NCBI GenBank assembly: GCA_027475525.1
Contig: JAMWFC010000060.1
Location: 1,302,001 to 1,366,000, forward strand
Direction: 5' to 3'
DNA from: Macrolepiota albuminosa
Taxonomy: Eukaryota > Basidiomycota > Agaricomycetes > Agaricales > Agaricaceae
DNA: 64,000 bases
This document shows, piece by piece, positions 59,306 through 64,000 of the stretch (within the stretch, counting starts at the first letter, position 1; the number at the start of each line of letters is the position of its first letter). Position numbers and translations under genes: made by a program. The notes under the pieces were generated by a model, which saw only the letters and a list, made by a program, of their open reading frames with translations, was not told the DNA's origin and did no database searches.

Positions 59306-59324
59306 ATGCAAAAAACCACACACT

Positions 59325-59415
59325 ATTCAATGATTGTACAAGGGGGACTCGAACCCTCGAATTGTGCAGTAGAAAGAATATAGACTAACAATATTTTGCT
59401 AGACCACAGGACGTT
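59325..59415 (-). ncRNA. tRNA-like unit 1 (pol III A and B boxes)
   Basis: Reverse strand: GTCCTGTGGTCTAGCAAAAT (A-box-like TGGTCTAGC) and GGTTCGAGTCC (perfect B box), about 45 bases apart. Acceptor ends do not pair, so it is not a normal tRNA. More likely a SINE head or tRNA-derived repeat. Confidence 0.5.
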
Positions 59416-59499
59416 GCAAAAAATTACAACCTTACTTTGTTTATCATACTGTGTAGTAAATAACAATTAGTAAAATGAAGTTATGTCATGTCTAATGAT

Positions 59500-59585
59500 G
59501 TGCACTAGCAAGATTTGAACCCACCTCTTGTGCACAATATGAAATATCAATGTATCAATATTCCATTGGACTACAGGTCCTTACC
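59500..59585 (-). ncRNA. tRNA-like unit 2
   Basis: Reverse strand: GACCTGTAGTCCAATGGAAT, then TGTGCAC and GGTTCAAATCT (B-box-like). Same spacing and orientation as unit 1; diverged. Confidence 0.45.
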
Positions 59586-59829
59586 AAAAATCAGTACAGT
59601 GTACATATAGTGCAAAAATGCAGCAGTATAAAAAGACACTATTATACATCATTATGGTAGACTAGGGAAGTCTGGACTAGGGGAGTCAAGCCCGCCACTC
59701 CACACAGTACTAAAAATTGAGTGGGTCAGATCAACTATCACAGGCACTTACTACAGGTCAGTACAATATACATGTAGAGCAAAAATTCACTCATATAAAA
59801 ACACATCATTAGTCCTCATTAAGGTGGAG

Positions 59830-59920
59830 TAGGGGGAGTAGAACCCACCGCTGTACACAATATTGAATATCAATAAACAAATATTCCACTGAACCACTGA
59901 GACTGGTTGCACCACTGACA
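59830..59920 (-). ncRNA. tRNA-like unit 3
   Basis: Reverse strand: GTCTCAGTGGTTCAGTGGAA (good A box), then TTGTGTACAGCGGTGGGTTC and TACTCC. The B box is weakened (GGTTCTACTCC). A poorer fourth relic (GGGCTTGACTCC) lies near 59,690 in the same orientation. Confidence 0.45.
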
Positions 59921-59929
59921 TCAGCTGGC

Positions 59930-60430
59930 TCACATGCAGACATCAGCTACCATCTGCTAGCATGCCAGTGGACAGAGGACACTCATGCACCCTCTTCCGC
60001 CCTTCCCCCTCTTTGTCCCCAGTGCCATCCTCTCCACTCCCCACACTACCTCATATGCCACCCCTGTCCACCACATGCACCCCACTTCCCTCCTCCCTCC
60101 TGACCTGACGTCTGATGTCTGCTACATCTGCTGGCATACTAGCAGACACTCACGCTCCTCCCCTTTCCCCTTTCCCCTTTCCCCTCTTTTTTCCCACCTC
60201 CATTCCCACACTACCTCACATGCCACCCCCGTCCACCACATGCACCCCGCTTCCCTCCTCCCCTCTGACCTGACGTCTGATGTCTGCTACGTCTGCTGGT
60301 GTACCAGCGGACACCCACGCTCCTCCCCTTTCTCCTTCCCCCTCTTTTTCCCTACCCCCATCTCTCTTCCACCACCTCCCACGCTCTCTGAGACGCCACC
60401 CCATGCAGTGCATGCCCACGCACCCTGTTT
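59930..60430. repeat. C-rich minisatellite, period about 165 bp
   Basis: The unit ctacctca(t/c)atgccacccc...gtctgctggt recurs at about 60,046 and 60,211, with a partial one before and after. Strong strand asymmetry (C-rich on +). It gives long open frames on both strands by composition only; I do not call a gene. Confidence 0.7.
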
Positions 60431-60677
60431 CCTTCTCATTCACCCTGATGCCAGACAATGCTGGGGGTTGCCAACAGAAACTAGCAGATATCTGGCAGAT
60501 GCTGACAGATGTATGACGGATGCCAACAGATGCCAATGCCTCTTTCAAGCTACAAAAACTCTTTTGGGAGGTATGCCACCCCCCTTTCACCTCAAAAAAT
60601 CCATATGGAAACCTGTGGAAACATAGGTGGGCATCCATTCATTGTGTTATCCAACCTTTGAATCTATCTGTTAGTAA

Positions 60678-60765
60678 CGGACCTGTGGTGCAATGGTTAA
60701 ATGTGCATTCTGTTGCTGGAGGCTTTCTCAAGGCCAGGGGTTCGATTCCTTCTTACAGGCATACA
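60678..60765 (+). ncRNA. tRNA-like unit 4, class II-like fold possible
   Basis: Plus strand: CCTGTGGTGCAATGGTTAAA (A box), a GGCTT/AAGGCC hairpin where a long variable arm would be, GGTTCGATTCC (B box) and ACAGG that can pair with CCTGT. Better preserved than units 1-3, but the anticodon stem is poor. tRNA pseudogene or SINE head. Confidence 0.5.
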
Positions 60766-60789
60766 GCAGGCAAGACAAAGTTATTTTTT

Positions 60790-61670
60790 TCCTTGGTCTA
60801 ACCAGACCCCATAGACCTGCATAGGCCTCTGTGGATGTCTGCTGGTGCCCTGCACAGGCCTGCATGGGCCTGCGTAGGTTTGAGTCCATTGATGTACGTC
60901 TATGTGGATGTCTACTGGTGGCTTGCATAGGCCTGTATAGGTCTGCAGGGCCCTTTTGTGGACATATGCTGGAGTCAGGGATGGGAGAAGGAGGGAAGGG
61001 GAGGTGTGCAGCCTCAAGTTATTGCGGGGAGGAAGAGAGAGGAGAGAGAAGTGGGGAACCTCAAGGAGGGTTTATTCATGCCATGACGTCTGCCAATAGA
61101 GGAGGTTTTCACTCATGGGCTGATGCCTGCTGGCAGCTGCTGACACACATTGATGTCTGCTAGTGTCCACTGGCATCTGCCAGGCCTGCATGCGCATGTG
61201 TGTGCCCACCTTTTATCGATCCACTGGACCGTGTCATACAGCACATTGTGACACATCTGCAGCTCTGTATTCTACAGCACTGTGGGAACTGCTCTGCTCC
61301 AGTGTAGTGGACTCTGCTGGACATGTATGGTACAGCACAAAGTGAGCTTCTGTACAATGTATGACATGTACCATTGTGATGTCTCTATGTGCATCTCATT
61401 TTTTTGTACGTTTTGACCTCTTGTTTCACTTGCTCCTTGACCTTGAGTCAAGAGCTATATGCATCAAAACAACCATACCCATCTCACGACAAAATCTTTT
61501 GATGGACAAGGAGTTCTCATTGCTACTTTCCATACATACATAAATCAATGGCTTGATGAAGTTTGGACTGACTTGGACACTTTGAAAGAGGTTGAGTGAA
61601 ATGCAAAGCCCATTGATATCAAAAATATAGTACGCTGATGACACTCAAATGAGGCTGAGTATGGGAATAG
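60790..61670. other. Repeat-like, no gene recognised
   Basis: 60,800-61,190 consists of loosely repeated GCATAGGCCTG / GTGGATGTCTGCTGGTG phrases. 61,190-61,670 has no assignable content. Confidence 0.4.
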
Positions 61671-61674
61671 CATA

Positions 61675-62157
61675 AAATGCACTATCACTAGTACCGCTAC
61701 TTAGCCAATATAGCTTTGGGCATGCTAAGTGTTTGAGGAAGTCCTAGACAGAGTCCCAGAGAATCCACAGTAGGCAAGAGGTTGGTGGCTAGAGAAGTGG
61801 GTGATTGAAGGTGCTTGTATAAGGCTCCAAAATATAGCAAGAAAGTACTAAGAGTCGCTAAGAGAAAGCGCTAAAAATGTGAAACCGTCACTAAGAAGCA
61901 CTAAGAGATCTGAGGAAGTCGCTAAGGAACAGCACTAGGAGGTGCAGAAAAGGGTTGCTAAGAGGCGCTAAGTAATAGCATCTAGAATAGGAAGATAAAA
62001 TAATGAGATTGCTTAGTGGATCTAAGCACAAATGCCAAGCCATAGTTGCAAGGCACTAAGAAACTGCAGAGAAAGAGATAGAAAGAAAACTAAAGCAGAG
62101 TTCTCTTGCTTGACATGGTCAACACAGAGGTAGTTTGTCACGTAGAGTGACCAAAAT
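61675..62157 (-). other. Leader of a family D element, reverse
   Basis: Reverse complement of the 19,449-19,900 leader (GACCATGTCAAGCAAG, CTTAGCG-type repeats, AGCTATATTGGCTAAGTAGC). Starts (reverse) with TTTTGGTCACTCTACGTGAC, which looks like the primer-binding site. The similarity stops at about 61,675; gag is absent. Confidence 0.6.
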
Positions 62158-62700
62158 GTTGGGATATGATCTCTACTCCAAATTTATGATGTACTACTAG
62201 CAAAAAGTAAGTATTTATAGTAGAGAAATTAGCCAACGCATAGAAAATAAGTATTGCTAAAGAGCGGTGAACTGGTAAAAATATAAGTCAATGCTGTGAA
62301 TTAAACTATAAGGTGAAAATGTTCCTAATTATGCTGTCAGGTAGCTATCATAAAAATACTTTATCATTCCATCCTGTAAGCACTGCCACAGCTATGGAGT
62401 ATTATGCCAGATTGACTGATGCCAAGTGTCTGTGTCAATGTATAGCCATGGAGTGCAAGTAGCAAGGGTGTGGCGAGGTGTCAACAGTGGCACTAAGAAT
62501 AGATAAAGCCATCAAAAGTGATCTGGAAGTAATCTGGGGCTACAGCTGCAAGTTATTAGTGTAAAAACATACCAAAAATAGCACTAGAAGCACTAAAACA
62601 TGGCGCTCCTAGTGGTACCAATGGGTTGGCATGTGGTGCAGGTATTAGTGCTATCAGTGGCCATCCATGACCAAGGCTCATCAATGCTGTGTCCCTAACA
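62158..62700 (-). mobile_element. Complete LTR of family D, reverse (543 bp)
   Basis: TGTTGGGATATGATCTC at 62,158 and CTGTGTCCCTAACA at 62,700 form the ends (TGTTGGGA against TCCCTAACA). Carries a TATA-like ACTATAAATACTTAC (reverse) near 62,212. Matches the partial LTR at 19,165-19,448. No target duplication visible, as expected if one end of the element is lost. Confidence 0.7.
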
Positions 62701-63097
62701 ATCCTGATTTCACTTCATGTAAAAAGGACTGTGTACATTAAATGTTTTCAATATTCAAATTTGCTCAATCTTCTACACAGTGCGGCAATGTAATGATACC
62801 TTGTCAAGTAGACTTGGGCATTGTCAAGGCCAATATTTTCATGCTTGACTAGAGGTATGTTCACTTGCTGGGGTTTTTTTTTTCTTTGCATATGACTGTA
62901 GCTTGGTGGCCTCTATTATTGGAGCCTTAGGTGCAATTTTTATGAGGACCATTGGATGATACATCATCTTTGCTTTATTGTAAGTAAATATCTTATTGAA
63001 TAGACATCTTTAGTGAAAGAGATTCATAATACTAGTAGACCTGTTATTACTCATTGGTATTGGTACAGTGAATAATTTCATTAATACTTACTACTAG
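62701..63097. other. No gene recognised
   Basis: A/T-rich, no frame or repeat that I can assign. Confidence 0.4.
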
Positions 63098-63930
63098 TGT
63101 AGTACTTGGTTGCAAGTAGTACTGATAGTTCTGGGGCTTGATGGTGTAGAATGTTACTTGCAATGCACACTGACTTGATGGTGAAATTGATATATTATAA
63201 TGTTGAAGGCTTTCAATAATCTTCCTGAAAGCAGAGGGTTCTCAACAAACTCCAGCCTAAGTGATTCACTCCCTGGGAACCACCGAGCCTTTGCCTATCA
63301 ATTGCCTGCCTATTCTCTACTAAACTTGGGCTATTTATACTGTTTTTCTGATGCACAGACCACTATCTACATATGACTTTTTGTTGTCAACTCCCCAGCC
63401 TCCAGAACATATTTGATAGTCCAATTTTTTTTTTGGAAGGCATGTTTTGGTGCCACCAGTTTCATCATTCCTCTGGATGTCTCTGATTGCCACTTCCCCA
63501 TTTGCTTCAGCTCTATTTAGCACAATCCCATTCATAGATCCTTCTTTCCCCTTTTAGTGCTTCCCTGCATTCCATGCTTCTTTTGACATCCCTCCATGCT
63601 TCTTTTCCTTTCCCCTTTCAGTCATGTCAAATTGGGCATTGTCAGATCTGATCTTGATCTAAATCATCACAAATTGATCCCATTTTGTCACTTCTGCCAG
63701 CTCCCATGCTTCCCCTCCCCATTACAGTGGTTGGACTATTGTTGAGTGGATAGCTTGAGCTGGTTCCTGCCCTTTGTTCTGTACTGTCTGTGTATTTATT
63801 GGGGTGTTTTTGGAGATATAATTGTTGAGACTGCTACCAGGCAGCTTACAGTTTTCAGCCTTATGATTAAATGTTTATTTTGACTTCTGGTGCATGTTGT
63901 GTCCCTGACTGCTGGTACAGCATCGTATCA
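63098..63930 (+). mobile_element. Solo LTR of family C, copy 2 (833 bp) with 4-bp target duplication CTAG
   Basis: Same ends as 16,475-17,417 (TGTAGTACTTGG ... ATCGTATCA), flanked by CTAG at 63,094-63,097 and 63,931-63,934. About 110 bp shorter, mainly because it lacks one of the two TAAACTC(C/T)AGCCTAAG units present at 16.6-16.8 kb. Confidence 0.8.
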
Positions 63931-64000
63931 CTAGTCAACCAATCAGATTTTTATCTATAATGTATTTATACCCATGTGGATTGTCAATATCATTGTTTGG

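Noticed and set aside
58876..59319. 147-codon frame on the minus strand
   Set aside because: It is the complement of the acidic 48-bp repeats of the plus-strand gene.
59325..59415. Functional tRNA gene
   Set aside because: A and B boxes are present but the acceptor arms do not pair and the anticodon arm is poor, so I kept it only as tRNA-like.
59985..60638. Long open frames on both strands (213 and 140 codons)
   Set aside because: They lie in a C-rich minisatellite and arise from composition; no domain, no start context, repeats in step with the DNA unit.

Overview
The window looks like the nuclear DNA of a filamentous basidiomycete of the Agaricomycetes type. The reasons are Ty3/Gypsy elements of the mushroom kind (one with a chromodomain), a degenerate KDZ (Kyakuja-Dileera-Zisupton) transposase with its usual neighbours, introns of about 48-60 bp, and a patatin-like/NB-ARC/TPR protein of the fungal NLR-like (STAND) class. 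Most of the sequence is dead, nested transposon. I made all identifications by reading translations and from general knowledge of these families; no search was run.

Layout. 1-8.1 kb: end of a chromodomain Ty3/Gypsy pol, then a sense-strand extra ORF of unknown function, a polypurine tract and a 3' LTR, then a second copy of extra ORF + polypurine tract + LTR. 8.1-32.2 kb: a nest of two related, CpG-depleted Ty3/Gypsy families (B and D). It holds gag/pol relics, an antisense extra ORF downstream of pol, LTRs, a solo LTR of a third family (C) with 4-bp target duplications, and two copies of a Helitron-like element whose borders can be fixed to the base. 32,275-32,374 is a 100-N gap. 32.4-35.6 kb is a CpG-rich stretch with no gene I recognise and six 77-bp tandem duplications. 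35.65-37.7 kb: reversed retroelement pieces. 40.0-46.4 kb: the one large host gene, a 6-exon patatin/NB-ARC/TPR protein with 29 full 42-residue repeats. 46.5-57.8 kb: a KDZ-type transposon neighbourhood (cysteine-cluster/coiled-coil gene, tyrosine recombinase relic, 'CHWV' family relic, KDZ transposase). 57.8-59.3 kb: an apparently intact two-exon gene of unknown function. 59.3-64 kb: tRNA-like units, C-rich minisatellite, LTR + leader of family D (reverse) and a second solo LTR C.

Three things stand out. (1) A Helitron-like element pair: 5'-TC start, 3' terminal hairpin, A|T target, no target duplication, confirmed by two independent empty-site reconstructions; one copy carries 20 identical copies of a 61-bp hairpin repeat. 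(2) Two Ty3/Gypsy lineages each carry an extra ORF between integrase and 3' LTR, sense in one and antisense in the other. (3) The STAND protein combines a patatin domain that appears to have lost both catalytic residues with a TPR array showing a four-repeat higher-order period.

A technical warning: nine tandem duplications, all of period exactly 77 bp, are spread over the window and look like an assembly signature (contigs sharing a 77-base end joined without merging). They should be ruled out before any length, repeat or frame argument is made near them. Reading-frame decay is dominated by TGA and TAG stops explainable as C-to-T change, often at CpG, which fits methylation-driven decay of transposons.
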